Below are positions 10,147-20,771 of a stretch of DNA of 64,000 nt, piece after piece (position 1 is the stretch's first letter; each line of letters starts with the position of its first letter). Source of the DNA: Gemella morbillorum (GTDB lineage Bacteria > Bacillota > Bacilli > Staphylococcales > Gemellaceae). The notes below the pieces were generated by a model. That model searched no databases, was not told where the DNA came from, and was given only the letters and a program-made list of their open reading frames with translations. The DNA is taken from assembly GCF_900476045.1 (NCBI RefSeq), contig NZ_LS483440.1, forward strand, positions 1,116,001 to 1,180,000. Reading direction: 5' to 3'. A program made the position numbers and the translations under genes.

Positions 10147-10914
10147 TTAATCTTCTATTAATTTTGATAAATCTTCTATTGTATATGTTGGTTGTATTTT
10201 TTTAAGTTTCAAGTTTTCTAAAGTAGTTACTCCTGTTTGAACATGGATAGTATCGATTCCGCTATTTATACCCGACATTATATCAGTATCATAGTTATCA
10301 CCGACCATAACTATCTCCTCTTTTTTATAATCAAAAAGTTCCATTGCGCATTCCATAATTATCTTACTTGGTTTTCCTATTACTGTCGCTTGAACACTCG
10401 TAGCATATTCTAAATATTTTATTTGTCCTCCATTACTAGGTATAAAACCATCTGCAGTTGGAAGTAGCGTATCTGGATTAGTTCCTATTAACTCTGCCCC
10501 AGCTAAAACAGCTCTTGCTGCAACTGTAAGTTTTTCATAAGTTAATTCTCTATCAAGTCCAACAATAACAGCATCCACATCTTCAGTATTTTTTTGTTCA
10601 AAGTTTACTAAAGTATCTTTTAATCCTCTTTCGCCGATTATATAGATATTATTATATCCTTTCTTCAAAAGATACATTTTTGTAGCATCACTTGACGTAT
10701 AAACATGTTCTTCTGTTGTATTTACACCTAAATTTTTTAATTTATCAACTACATCTTTTGGCTCTTTTGTTGAATTATTTGTTAAAAAAAGGTAATCTGT
10801 TTTAGTTTTATTTAGGTAATCAACAAATTGATCAGCAAATTTTATTTTTTTTTCACCATTATAAATAGTTCCATCAAGATCAATAAGATATAATTTATAT
10901 TTTTTTATATTCAT
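10147..10914 (-). CDS. HAD-IIA family sugar/nucleotide phosphatase (NagD-like)
   Basis: A haloacid-dehalogenase phosphatase of subclass IIA. Motif I is YLIDLDGTIYNGE, motif II TNNSTKEP, motif III around VIGKPSK, and motif IV VMVGDNYDTDIMSG. The substrate is unknown; relatives act on phosphosugars or nucleotides. I start it at the ATG complementary to 10914, because GGAG lies 7 nt upstream; the longer reading (to 10938) has no such site. The resulting 255 residues fit the family length. It lies 15 bp before map. Confidence 0.85.
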   Translation of the reverse strand: MNIKKYKLYLIDLDGTIYNGEKKIKFADQFVDYLNKTKTDYLFLTNNSTKEPKDVVDKLKNLGVNTTEEHVYTSSDATKMYLLKKGYNNIYIIGERGLKDTLVNFEQKNTEDVDAVIVGLDRELTYEKLTVAARAVLAGAELIGTNPDTLLPTADGFIPSNGGQIKYLEYATSVQATVIGKPSKIIMECAMELFDYKKEEIVMVGDNYDTDIMSGINSGIDTIHVQTGVTTLENLKLKKIQPTYTIEDLSKLIED

Positions 10915-10990
10915 TTTATTTCTCCGTAAATTAGTCAACTTCCATTTAATTTAACTAAATACTATTTTACAACGTTTATAAAAAAAATAA

Positions 10991-11023
10991 AAGCATTAAT
11001 TAGGTTTTTCCTTCTTAATGCTT
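10991..11023 (-). terminator. terminator after CcrZ-like gene
   Basis: The stem AAGCATTAA/TTAATGCTT overlaps the stop codon region and on the minus strand is followed by TTTTATTTTTTT. Confidence 0.8.
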
Positions 11024-11798
11024 ATATAAATTCGTTAAAAATACTATTTAAAAATATTAACCACGCATTCATCTCTGTTAACTGTTTCTTTTCGTGGTAC
11101 CAAACTATCATAATAACAGACTGTAGTGTTATATACCATTTTAATCTACTTCTATACTTTATCGTTGGTTCTTGACCATAGATTTCCAGCCATTCTCCCC
11201 ACTTTTCTTGTGGTATATAGCGATATAATATAAAAGAAATATCTATTGCAGGATCACACAATATTGAATGTTCCCAATCAACCAAAAATAGTTTCCCTTT
11301 GTCAGACAATAACCAATTATCCTTATGAAGATCTGTGTGACATGGAGTATATTCTATATCTTCATCTGGTAAGAAATTCTCCAAATAGTTTAATGCATCA
11401 ACTACATTTTTATTTTTTCTCAATTCATCTGCAATAATGGTTTTTAGATTATTAAGTGAATTAGAAGCCGTCTCTTCTTTATATCCTTGCGCCTTCATAA
11501 TCTTTTTTAACTTTGGAGACGTATGAACTTTTTTTATAATTTCAGGAATACGCTTATCAGTCATATCTTCCTTCTCAAGCGTTCTTCCATGCTCAAAATC
11601 TTGAGCAATTAAAACATCTCCGTTGCTTATTCTTTTAGTCCAACGTAAACGAGGCACTATTCCCTCCGCAGAAAGAGTTGCAATCATAGGAGTAGTATTC
11701 TTTTTTATAAAATAACGACGATTATCTCGTGAACAAAAATAATCTTCTTCATAATTTTCATCTAAAGTCCAACCCATTTGATAATATTCTTTAGACAT
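11022..11798 (-). CDS. CcrZ/YtmP-like phosphotransferase-fold protein
   Basis: A 258-residue member of the aminoglycoside/choline kinase-like superfamily. The catalytic loop CHTDLHKDNWLLS and the metal-binding LVDWEHS follow the kinase pattern. The overall sequence resembles YtmP of Bacillus and CcrZ of Streptococcus, a cell-cycle regulator that couples FtsZ with DnaA. Assignment to CcrZ is by resemblance and not proven. It is monocistronic with its own terminator. An unspecified small-molecule kinase is the alternative. Confidence 0.7.
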   Translation of the reverse strand: MSKEYYQMGWTLDENYEEDYFCSRDNRRYFIKKNTTPMIATLSAEGIVPRLRWTKRISNGDVLIAQDFEHGRTLEKEDMTDKRIPEIIKKVHTSPKLKKIMKAQGYKEETASNSLNNLKTIIADELRKNKNVVDALNYLENFLPDEDIEYTPCHTDLHKDNWLLSDKGKLFLVDWEHSILCDPAIDISFILYRYIPQEKWGEWLEIYGQEPTIKYRSRLKWYITLQSVIMIVWYHEKKQLTEMNAWLIFLNSIFNEFI

Positions 11799-11903
11799 AT
11801 TCCTACTCCTTTCTTAAAATTCTCTTTTATAAACTATAATGCACTATTTATTTTACAATCTTTGAACTTATTTTTCAAGTTACTATTTTGTTACATAATT
11901 AAA

Positions 11904-11961
11904 ATTCTCAAAGATATTTTAATTATCACTCTGTAGTATTTAATTAAATATCTTTGAGAAT
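11904..11961. terminator. long hairpin downstream of pepV
   Basis: The arms ATTCTCAAAGATATTTTAATTA and its near-complement form a long stem. A T-run follows it on the plus side (11963-11969) and a shorter one on the minus side. It most likely ends pepV transcription and may also block transcription from the other direction. Confidence 0.6.
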
Positions 11962-12025
11962 GTTTTTTTAACTTGTCTAATAAAGAAAGTTTCTTATAAC
12001 AAATAAATATTTTTATAAAAAATTT

Positions 12026-13423
12026 TTATTCACAACAAAGTTGATATATACCTTCAGCATAAATTGCAGTTGCTAATAATAAATCTTCAATTTCTAAAAA
12101 TTCATTGGCTTGATGCATTGTATCTTGTTTACCTGGGAACAATAGACCAAATGCTACACCTTTTTTAAGGCAACGTGCATAAGTTCCTCCTCCAAGTACG
12201 AAGGCATCATTTTTAGTATCGCCAGTATGTTTTCTATAGACATCAACTAATGTTGTAACAAGTTCATCATCTTTTGGAACATAGTGTGCTTCCTTAGTAC
12301 TTGTCACTTCTATAACCATATTATCTTCTTTTAAAGTTGCAAGTTTAGATACTAAATCAAAATTTTTAGGATGACGACAGTCTGTTGAAATAACCCCTAT
12401 TTTTTCTACTGCATCATATTTTAGAATTCCATAGTTATATGTTGAAGCACCCATTTCATCATCAGAATACTCAATTCCTAATACTTTACCAAATGGGTCA
12501 TTAGCAAGGCGTGTAGCAATGTATTCTACATAATTTTTACCATTAACATCTAAGCTTAATGTATTTAAAAATTCTGCTAATTTTGTTGCGGCATTAATAC
12601 CAAATTGTGGTGTTGATCCATGAGCTGCTTTACCTTTTAATACTAAAGTAATAACATCAGAAACTTTAATTTCTCCTTCTAATTTTTCAGCTGCTAAAAA
12701 TTTGTCAAATTTTTCTTCAATATCACGTGCTTCTCCTTTAAGAACAGCCTCTGCACTTGCAACTACCATATTTAATACTTGACCACCGTTAAATTTAACT
12801 AGTTTATAATCAAAATTTCCTTCTTCTGATTTGAATTCTAATTTATGATCAAATGTTGCACGAGCTTTTTCTGCATATACAAGAGGGAACATTGCATCAG
12901 GTGTAAATCCTAGTGCTGGTTGTTCTTCATGTTCAAAATATGATTTTACACATCTAAATCCTGTTTCTTCATCACTACCTATGATTAGGCGAATACGTTT
13001 ATTCCATTTCACTCCTAATTTATCAAGAAGTTTAACAGCATAATAAGCAGCCATTGTTGGTCCTTTATCATCTAATGAACCACGTGCATAAATTTTCCCA
13101 TCACGGACTTCTGGTTTAAAAGGATGACTAGTCCAATCCGCTTCTACCACTGGAACTACGTCAACATGACCTAGGATACCAAATAACTCTTCTCCTTCTC
13201 CCACTTCAATATGACCTGCTTTATTTTCTACTAATTTAGTTTTATAGCCATCACGCTCACCAAACGATAACATTTTATCAAGAGCTTCTCTTGGACCGCT
13301 GCCAAATGGTGTTTCTTCAGTAATATCTGTTCCTAAAATAGAACGAATACTTAATAACTCAAATAGGTCTTTTAACAAATCCTCCTTATGATTTTGAACT
13401 TCTTGTTTAAAATTGATATTCAT
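12026..13423 (-). CDS. pepV: dipeptidase PepV
   Basis: A Zn-dependent M20-family dipeptidase that completes intracellular peptide breakdown. Zinc-site motifs appear in order: GILGHVDVVP, YARGSLDDKGP, GSDEETGFRC and ISTDCRHP. I start at the ATG complementary to 13423 because the GGAGG 8 nt before it is an ideal ribosome site; the upstream ATG at 13438 is part of that site. This gives 465 residues, the usual PepV size. It directly follows rsuA, as in other Bacilli, where murJ, rsuA and pepV cluster. Confidence 0.93.
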   Translation of the reverse strand: MNINFKQEVQNHKEDLLKDLFELLSIRSILGTDITEETPFGSGPREALDKMLSFGERDGYKTKLVENKAGHIEVGEGEELFGILGHVDVVPVVEADWTSHPFKPEVRDGKIYARGSLDDKGPTMAAYYAVKLLDKLGVKWNKRIRLIIGSDEETGFRCVKSYFEHEEQPALGFTPDAMFPLVYAEKARATFDHKLEFKSEEGNFDYKLVKFNGGQVLNMVVASAEAVLKGEARDIEEKFDKFLAAEKLEGEIKVSDVITLVLKGKAAHGSTPQFGINAATKLAEFLNTLSLDVNGKNYVEYIATRLANDPFGKVLGIEYSDDEMGASTYNYGILKYDAVEKIGVISTDCRHPKNFDLVSKLATLKEDNMVIEVTSTKEAHYVPKDDELVTTLVDVYRKHTGDTKNDAFVLGGGTYARCLKKGVAFGLLFPGKQDTMHQANEFLEIEDLLLATAIYAEGIYQLCCE

Positions 13424-13437
13424 AATATATTCCTCCA

Positions 13438-14145
13438 TTAATTTTTTAATTTTTTCAGTTCCTGTTCTGTTAAATATCTATACTTACCTAGTTCTAAAGT
13501 TTCATCTAAAACTAACTCCCCTATAGATAATCTTTTTAAATATGTTACTTCGCAACCTAGTGCTTTCATCATTCTTTTAACTTGATGAAACTTACCTTCC
13601 GTTACATAAATATATGCCGTACTTTTAGATACATCTGAAGTTAAAATATCTAATTTTGCACTTTTACACTTATACCCATCTTCAAGTATTATTCCTTCTT
13701 TTAAATAAGGTATATGCTCAACCTTTAAAACCCCATTTACTTCAACATAATATTGTTTTTCAACATCTTTTTTAGGTGATGTAAGTTGATGTCCTAAATT
13801 TCCATCATTTGTTAGTAACATTAATCCTTCTGTATCTTTATCCAATCTTCCTACCGGAAATGGTTCAAAAATACAATCTTTTTCTTCCAGCAAATCAATT
13901 ACAGTCCTAGATATACTATCTTCTGTAGCAGATATTACCCCCTTGGGTTTATTCATCATAATATAAATATACTTTTGATAAATAAGCTTTTCTTCATTTA
14001 CTATAACTTCATCATTGAATTCATCTATTTTAAAATCCGGTGTCTTAACAATGTTTCCATTGACTAAAACCCCTTTTTTTATAATCTTTTTTGACTCTGC
14101 CCTGCTTAGTAAAGTAGTGTGCCCTATGTATTTATCTAATCTCAC
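13438..14145 (-). CDS. rsuA: RsuA/RluB-family rRNA pseudouridine synthase
   Basis: It modifies a uridine in ribosomal RNA to pseudouridine. An N-terminal S4 RNA-binding domain (MRLDKYIGHTTLLSRAESKKIIKKGVL region) precedes the catalytic domain with the signature PVGRLDKDTEGLMLLTNDG, whose Asp is catalytic, and the later GKFHQVKRMMKALG motif. The length of 235 residues fits the RsuA group acting on 16S rRNA. Its start overlaps the murJ stop by one base, implying translational coupling. Confidence 0.92.
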   Translation of the reverse strand: MRLDKYIGHTTLLSRAESKKIIKKGVLVNGNIVKTPDFKIDEFNDEVIVNEEKLIYQKYIYIMMNKPKGVISATEDSISRTVIDLLEEKDCIFEPFPVGRLDKDTEGLMLLTNDGNLGHQLTSPKKDVEKQYYVEVNGVLKVEHIPYLKEGIILEDGYKCKSAKLDILTSDVSKSTAYIYVTEGKFHQVKRMMKALGCEVTYLKRLSIGELVLDETLELGKYRYLTEQELKKLKN

Positions 14146-15782
14146 TATATTTTTCTCCTTAGACTCTTAAGGTTTTTTAATGTTATTTTTCTACCAAATA
14201 AGTATTCCACAAATCCCATATTAACAATACTGTAAAAATAGATTATAGTACCTAGTACTGCACAAATAACTATTAAAATCATACTTGATAGTTTTGCCTC
14301 TAAGACAAAATTTGATATTATAGCTTCATAAACCGCTGCTACCGCTATAAACATTATAAAACAACTGCACACCAGGATAATAAATTTTTTAACAAACTCA
14401 ATCATTCTTAATCTTACTTCTGCATTAATAATAACTAAATTAATAATTATCATTACTAAGTAAGTTATTACAGAGGATAAAATTACTCCATTAGTTTCAA
14501 ACATAATAACCAATGGCTTTATTGTTACGTATTTAATCACTAACCCGAAGATTATTGTAATCAAATTTATTAACTGTCTATTAATTGCCTGCATTATTAC
14601 ACTAGTTAAACTATAGATAGAATATAATATCGCAAGTGGTAGATAAAACCTTAATAATTCAGAATTTATCAAGCTCCTACTATAGAATGCTGAATATAAA
14701 GGATCAGCTAAAATATACATCCCAACTAATGCTGGTAAAACCACCATCATTAAAGACAACACCACTTTATTTATTTGATTACTAACTCCAGCTTTCTCTC
14801 CCACTGCATACAATCTAGTTATAGAAGGTAAAAACGTGCTAGAAAATGCTGGCGCAATAGCTACTGCTATCATAACTATTTTGTTAACAAGCTGTAAGGC
14901 TGAAAATCTACCATCTACTATATCTGCCTTACCTATTTCTGTCATACCATGAATAAAATTATGTTGATCTATAATATTTAAGATAGGAAATAATCCAACT
15001 ATAAAGATAAATGGAATAGATACAGAGAAAAATTCCTTCACAAGGCTCATTGTTGAAATATTTAATTCTACCTCATCGTTTTCTGTATTATAGTCTAAAG
15101 AGTTTTTATATTTTTTATAAAAATAAAATAGTGTAAGAACGGAGAATACTGCACCTACTGCTGCTGCAAATGTTGCAGTTACATTCCCTTCAACAATACC
15201 ATACCCTAAAATTTTAATAACAACATATGTTGCCCCTAACATAAATACAATACGAACAACTTGTTCAATAAATTGGCTTATTGCCGATGGAAACATTACC
15301 TCATGACCTTGGAATAATCCTCTAAGTCCTGCTGAAACTAAAACTATAGGCACCCCAAAACTTAAGCTTTTTAAAACTAACGCTCCATCTGCTGGTGTGA
15401 ATTTTTGTTGATTACTTATTAAAATTTGTTCAGAAATATAATCAGAACCAAAAAACAAGACACAAAAACCTACTATTCCCATAATTATTAATAACCATGA
15501 ACCCATTTTGTATATGCGTCTACTTACACTATATGCTCTAAGTGCATTATATTTTGCAACTAATTTTGCTATTGCTAGAGGCGTCCCTGCGGCAGAAATT
15601 TCTAAAATTGTTGCGTAATAACTATAACCATAATTGTACAATGCCATTTGTTCTTCTCCACCTATTATTTGATAAAATGGAATAAGATAAATAGCTCCTA
15701 AAATTTTTGTTAATATTAAACTAATACTAAGCATTGCAGTTCCTTTAAACAAGGAATCTTTTTTCAAAATTTTCACTTCCAA
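14145..15782 (-). CDS. murJ: MurJ/YtgP-family lipid II flippase
   Basis: A 545-residue polytopic membrane protein of the MOP (MATE/polysaccharide exporter) superfamily with about fourteen helices. The N-terminal KGTAMLSISLILTKILGAIYLIPF and the GLRGLFQGHEVMFPSAISQFIEQVVR segment match the YtgP group, which flips lipid-linked peptidoglycan precursor in Bacillus. Its place directly before rsuA and pepV is the same as for ytgP in Bacillus. The exact substrate is inferred from family. Confidence 0.85.
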   Translation of the reverse strand: MEVKILKKDSLFKGTAMLSISLILTKILGAIYLIPFYQIIGGEEQMALYNYGYSYYATILEISAAGTPLAIAKLVAKYNALRAYSVSRRIYKMGSWLLIIMGIVGFCVLFFGSDYISEQILISNQQKFTPADGALVLKSLSFGVPIVLVSAGLRGLFQGHEVMFPSAISQFIEQVVRIVFMLGATYVVIKILGYGIVEGNVTATFAAAVGAVFSVLTLFYFYKKYKNSLDYNTENDEVELNISTMSLVKEFFSVSIPFIFIVGLFPILNIIDQHNFIHGMTEIGKADIVDGRFSALQLVNKIVMIAVAIAPAFSSTFLPSITRLYAVGEKAGVSNQINKVVLSLMMVVLPALVGMYILADPLYSAFYSRSLINSELLRFYLPLAILYSIYSLTSVIMQAINRQLINLITIIFGLVIKYVTIKPLVIMFETNGVILSSVITYLVMIIINLVIINAEVRLRMIEFVKKFIILVCSCFIMFIAVAAVYEAIISNFVLEAKLSSMILIVICAVLGTIIYFYSIVNMGFVEYLFGRKITLKNLKSLRRKI

Positions 15783-15794
15783 ACATATTTTATA

Positions 15795-15977
15795 TTATAA
15801 ATATAAATATTGATAACAGTACACTAAAGCTGTAACTAGACTATAGGCTGCTATCAATTTTAAAACTTTATCCATACGTCTCTTCTTAATTTTATTATTA
15901 GCAACTAATAATATATATGTCCCTAATAATAGTACAAAAGAGATAAGGAATACCATAACAGATAAAAATATTACCAT
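15795..15977 (-). CDS. small two-helix membrane protein
   Basis: A 60-residue protein with two hydrophobic helices (about residues 2-26 and 40-58) joined by a basic NKIKKRRMDK loop. I do not recognise a family. It ends 12 bp before murJ on the same strand, so it is probably co-transcribed with murJ-rsuA-pepV. It may be real because its start and spacing fit, but no function can be assigned. Confidence 0.55.
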   Translation of the reverse strand: MVIFLSVMVFLISFVLLLGTYILLVANNKIKKRRMDKVLKLIAAYSLVTALVYCYQYLYL

Positions 15978-16170
15978 ACTGTCTATCCTTTCTTATTTGT
16001 TATATAGTCTATTCTATCATGATTTTTAAAATTTTTAAATACATTTTTCTGATTATTAAAAAATTCTTCAATGAAATGAAACTCATCTACATAGCCATAT
16101 TACTTTTCATTAAATCTTGTTAACTATCTTTTGCTTTTTCAAGTAAAATCATGTTATATTTCGAAGTATA

Positions 16171-16187
16171 TGTTATATTTTCTAACA
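16171..16187. promoter_or_regulatory. GlnR box of glnRA
   Basis: TGTTATATTTTCTAACA is a perfect match to the TGTNA-N7-TNACA operator of GlnR/TnrA. It sits just upstream of the promoter at 16193-16221, consistent with GlnR autorepression of glnRA in nitrogen excess. Confidence 0.8.
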
Positions 16188-16192
16188 TATAC

Positions 16193-16221
16193 TTTATATT
16201 GTTATACTTTTTTGCTATTAT
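16193..16221 (+). promoter_or_regulatory. glnRA promoter
   Basis: TTTATA (16193-16198) and TATTAT (16216-16221) are 17 nt apart, giving a leader of about 45 nt before glnR. Confidence 0.5.
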
Positions 16222-16274
16222 ACATATGTAGATTAAAAAATATTTATTTCACAAATTTAAAGTGAGGTGATTAG

Positions 16275-16658
16275 ATGGGGTTCAAAGAGTTTCAAAAAAA
16301 TCTTCCTGTTTTCTCAATAAGTGTCGTTACCAAAATTACACAGTTATCTGCACGACAGATTCGTTACTATGAAGAAAAGAAACTTTTCACTCCTAATCGT
16401 ACTGAGGGCAATACCCGGCTGTTTTCTTTAAATGACATCGATAAACTACTAACAATTAAAGATTTGTTAACAAAAGGCTTTAATTTAAAAGCTATCGATG
16501 AAATAATTAATGAAAAAGAAGTTTCTAATGAAACTACACAGTTACGACAAATTATTCATAATGATATTTTTGCTGGTCCTAGTGGTCTTCCTAGAGAACG
16601 ATCTATAGGTCGAGGCGACTTATCAAGATTTTATAACAACAAAAAAAATAAATTTTGA
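16275..16658 (+). CDS. glnR: MerR-family nitrogen regulator GlnR
   Basis: GlnR represses glnRA and other nitrogen genes when bound to feedback-inhibited glutamine synthetase. The N-terminal MerR helix-turn-helix and wing are visible ([15 protein letters not shown], then EGNTRLFS). The C-terminal tail ends in DLSRFYNN, like the GlnR autoinhibitory tail. The length of 127 residues fits. GTGAGGTGA precedes the ATG. It lies 32 bp before glnA behind a perfect GlnR operator. Confidence 0.95.
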   Translation: MGFKEFQKNLPVFSISVVTKITQLSARQIRYYEEKKLFTPNRTEGNTRLFSLNDIDKLLTIKDLLTKGFNLKAIDEIINEKEVSNETTQLRQIIHNDIFAGPSGLPRERSIGRGDLSRFYNNKKNKF

Positions 16659-16690
16659 CGTTAGGTTTTATTACAAAAAAAGGAGTTACC

Positions 16691-18028
16691 ATGGCTACAA
16701 AAATTACTAGAGAAGATATTTTAAAAAGAATTAAAGAAGAAAATGTGAAATACATTAGATTACAATTTACAGATATTACTGGTACAATAAAAAATGTAGA
16801 GGTGCCTGTAAGCCAAATTGAAAAAGTTTTAGATAATAAAATGATGTTTGATGGTTCTTCTATAGAAGGCTTTGTTCGTATTGAAGAAAGTGATATGTAT
16901 TTATACCCAGATTTAAACACATTCTTAGTATTCTCATGGGATAGTGAATATGGAAAAGTAGCACGCTTTATCTGTGATGTGTATACTGTTGACGGAAAAC
17001 CTTTTGCCGGTGATCCACGCGGTAATTTAAAACGAATTCTTAAAAAAATGAATGAATTAGGTTTTGATACATTAAATTTAGGACCAGAACCAGAATTTTT
17101 CCTATTTAGGCTTAAAGAAAATGGCGAACCTAGTTTAGAATTGAATGATAATGGTGGTTATTTTGACTTAGCTCCTGTTGATCTTGGGGAAAATGTACGA
17201 CGTGATATTGTTTTAGAATTAGAGAACCTTGGTTTTGATATCGAAGCCAGTCATCATGAGGTGGCTCCAGGTCAACACGAAATAGATTTCAAATATGATG
17301 ATGTAATCTCAGCTTGTGATAACATTCAAACTTTTAAACTTATTGTCAAAACTATAGCGAGAAAACACGGTCTACATGCAACATTTATGCCTAAACCTAT
17401 GTTTGGTATCAATGGTTCTGGTATGCACTGTAATGTCTCTTTATTTAGTAAAGGAGAAAATAGTTTTTATGATAAAAACAGCAAAAACGGCCTTTCAGAA
17501 ACAGCTTCCCATTTTATCGCTGGAATTTTAAAACATGCACGTAGTTTCACAGCCGTTTGTAACCCTACAGTTAACTCTTATAAACGTCTAGTGCCCGGAT
17601 ATGAAGCACCTTGTTATGTTGCTTGGTCTACTTCCAATAGATCTCCATTAGTTAGAGTACCCGCATCTCGTGGAAAATCAACACGTGTAGAGGTTAGATC
17701 TGTTGATCCAGCTGCTAATCCATACTTAGCAATGTCTACTATTCTAGCTGCCGGTCTAGATGGTATAGAAAACAAACTTGTTCCTGCTGATGAAGTAAAA
17801 AGTAATATTTATGTCATGACTCGTGAGGAAAGAATTGCAAATGGAATAGATGAACTCCCTTCTACTTTATATACAGCACTTAAAGAACTAAACTCTTCAT
17901 CAATCATGAAAGAAGCTCTTGGTAAACACATCTTCTATAATTTTATCGAAGCAAAATCTATAGAATGGGATTCATTTAGAACACAAGTTACAGATTGGGA
18001 AATTGATCATTATTTAAAAAATTATTAA
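16691..18028 (+). CDS. glnA: glutamine synthetase type I
   Basis: It makes glutamine from glutamate, ammonia and ATP and acts as the nitrogen sensor by binding GlnR. I start at ATG 16691, which has AAGGAG 5 nt upstream and the family start [14 protein letters not shown]; a further upstream ATG overlapping glnR lacks a site. Motifs include [18 protein letters not shown], the ATP-binding [14 protein letters not shown] and the cation loop around [13 protein letters not shown]. The 445 residues match the GS-I-alpha type found in Bacilli. It forms a two-gene operon with glnR. Confidence 0.97.
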   Translation: MATKITREDILKRIKEENVKYIRLQFTDITGTIKNVEVPVSQIEKVLDNKMMFDGSSIEGFVRIEESDMYLYPDLNTFLVFSWDSEYGKVARFICDVYTVDGKPFAGDPRGNLKRILKKMNELGFDTLNLGPEPEFFLFRLKENGEPSLELNDNGGYFDLAPVDLGENVRRDIVLELENLGFDIEASHHEVAPGQHEIDFKYDDVISACDNIQTFKLIVKTIARKHGLHATFMPKPMFGINGSGMHCNVSLFSKGENSFYDKNSKNGLSETASHFIAGILKHARSFTAVCNPTVNSYKRLVPGYEAPCYVAWSTSNRSPLVRVPASRGKSTRVEVRSVDPAANPYLAMSTILAAGLDGIENKLVPADEVKSNIYVMTREERIANGIDELPSTLYTALKELNSSSIMKEALGKHIFYNFIEAKSIEWDSFRTQVTDWEIDHYLKNY

Positions 18029-18037
18029 TTATAAGAT

Positions 18038-18065
18038 AAAGGAAGTCAATGTACTGACTTCCTTT
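18038..18065 (+). terminator. glnA hairpin
   Basis: An 11-bp stem AAAGGAAGTCA/TGACTTCCTTT lies 10 nt after the glnA stop. Its T-tract is weak, so it may act together with the next hairpin. Confidence 0.6.
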
Positions 18066-18080
18066 AATCTATATTTTCAA

Positions 18081-18111
18081 AAAATCCCTAATTTTAAAAT
18101 TAGGGATTTTT
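18081..18111. terminator. bidirectional terminator between glnA and trxA
   Basis: A perfect palindrome, AAAATCCCTAATTTT with its complement, flanked by A and T runs, separates the convergent genes glnA and trxA. Confidence 0.85.
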
Positions 18112-18119
18112 ACTATTAA

Positions 18120-18425
18120 TTAATATTTAGATAATAATTGCACTAATGTTTCTTTTGGTTGGTAACCTGTTTTTTCTTCTAAAACTTCACCATTTTTCAT
18201 TACAAGTAATGTAGGAATTGACATTACTCCGTATTCTCCAGCTGCTTCTTGATTTTCATCTACATTAATTTTATAGAATTCAATGTTAGTAAGCTCATTT
18301 GAAACTTCTTCTAACACTGGCGCTAGCATTTTACAAGGACCACACCATGGTGCCCAAAAGTCAAAAACCTTAACGCTGTCTGTTTTTGATAATTCAAAAA
18401 ATTCTTTATCTGTAATCTCTCTCAT
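18120..18425 (-). CDS. trxA: thioredoxin
   Basis: A cytosolic dithiol reductase of 101 residues. The active site WCGPC is at residues 27-31 in FDFWAPWCGPCKM, the cis-proline is in the VMSIPTLLVMKNG motif, and the remaining thioredoxin-fold landmarks (FYKINVDEN) are present. It is monocistronic and convergent with glnA, with a shared terminator. GGAG precedes the start. Confidence 0.97.
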   Translation of the reverse strand: MREITDKEFFELSKTDSVKVFDFWAPWCGPCKMLAPVLEEVSNELTNIEFYKINVDENQEAAGEYGVMSIPTLLVMKNGEVLEEKTGYQPKETLVQLLSKY

Positions 18426-18507
18426 TATTTTATCTCCTTTTACTTTATATAATTCTATCTTATTATAATATTATCACTTATTCAACTATTTTGCATTTTC
18501 AAGAATA

Positions 18508-20396
<1,889 letters not shown>

Positions 20397-20534
20397 TTCT
20401 ATTACCTCTTTTTTTAAATTATGTCATTAATAATTATATATCATATTAACTTTAAAGCAAAATAAATAATTTATTAATAAAATCTTCTTTATATATATTC
20501 TTTATATATAATAAAAAAGATTTTTCTACTGTTC

Positions 20535-20563
20535 ATAATAAAACAAAAGTCAAATAAAGTCAA
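20535..20563 (-). promoter_or_regulatory. groESL promoter
   Basis: On the minus strand TTGACT (20558-20563) and TATTAT (20535-20540) are exactly 17 nt apart, near the SigA consensus. Confidence 0.75.
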
Positions 20564-20564
20564 A
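20548..20564. promoter_or_regulatory. CtsR operator at groESL
   Basis: AGTCAAATAAAGTCAAA matches the CtsR heptad repeat RGTCAAANANRGTCAAA completely. It covers the -35 element of groESL, so bound CtsR would block RNA polymerase. ctsR itself lies at 40131-40658. Confidence 0.8.
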
Positions 20565-20771
20565 TTATTGATTTTTATTTTTTAAGTGCATTTATATTTA
20601 ACTTTTATCGTTATATTTTAAATTATAAAAAATTTCTACTAATTAGCTATATAATTATTTTTATTTTATTTTTTTTAAACAAATTATTTTTATATAAAAG
20701 CGTTTCATGTTAAAATTTAAAATGTATATTAATACACCTAATTATAATTTATAGATACAGGAGGAAAAACA

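Larger units (their letters stand above)
20397..20771. other. divergent intergenic region groESL / nox
   Basis: This region holds the groESL promoter and CtsR box, an AT-rich stem-loop in the groES leader (about 20480-20525), and, toward nox, a TATAAT at 20743-20748 that could be its -10 although no good -35 is visible. AGGAGG precedes the nox start at 20772. Confidence 0.5.

Noticed and set aside
20397-20771. CIRCE element (HrcA site) upstream of groES
   Set aside because: No TTAGCACTC-N9-GAGTGCTAA or close variant is present; only a CtsR repeat is seen.
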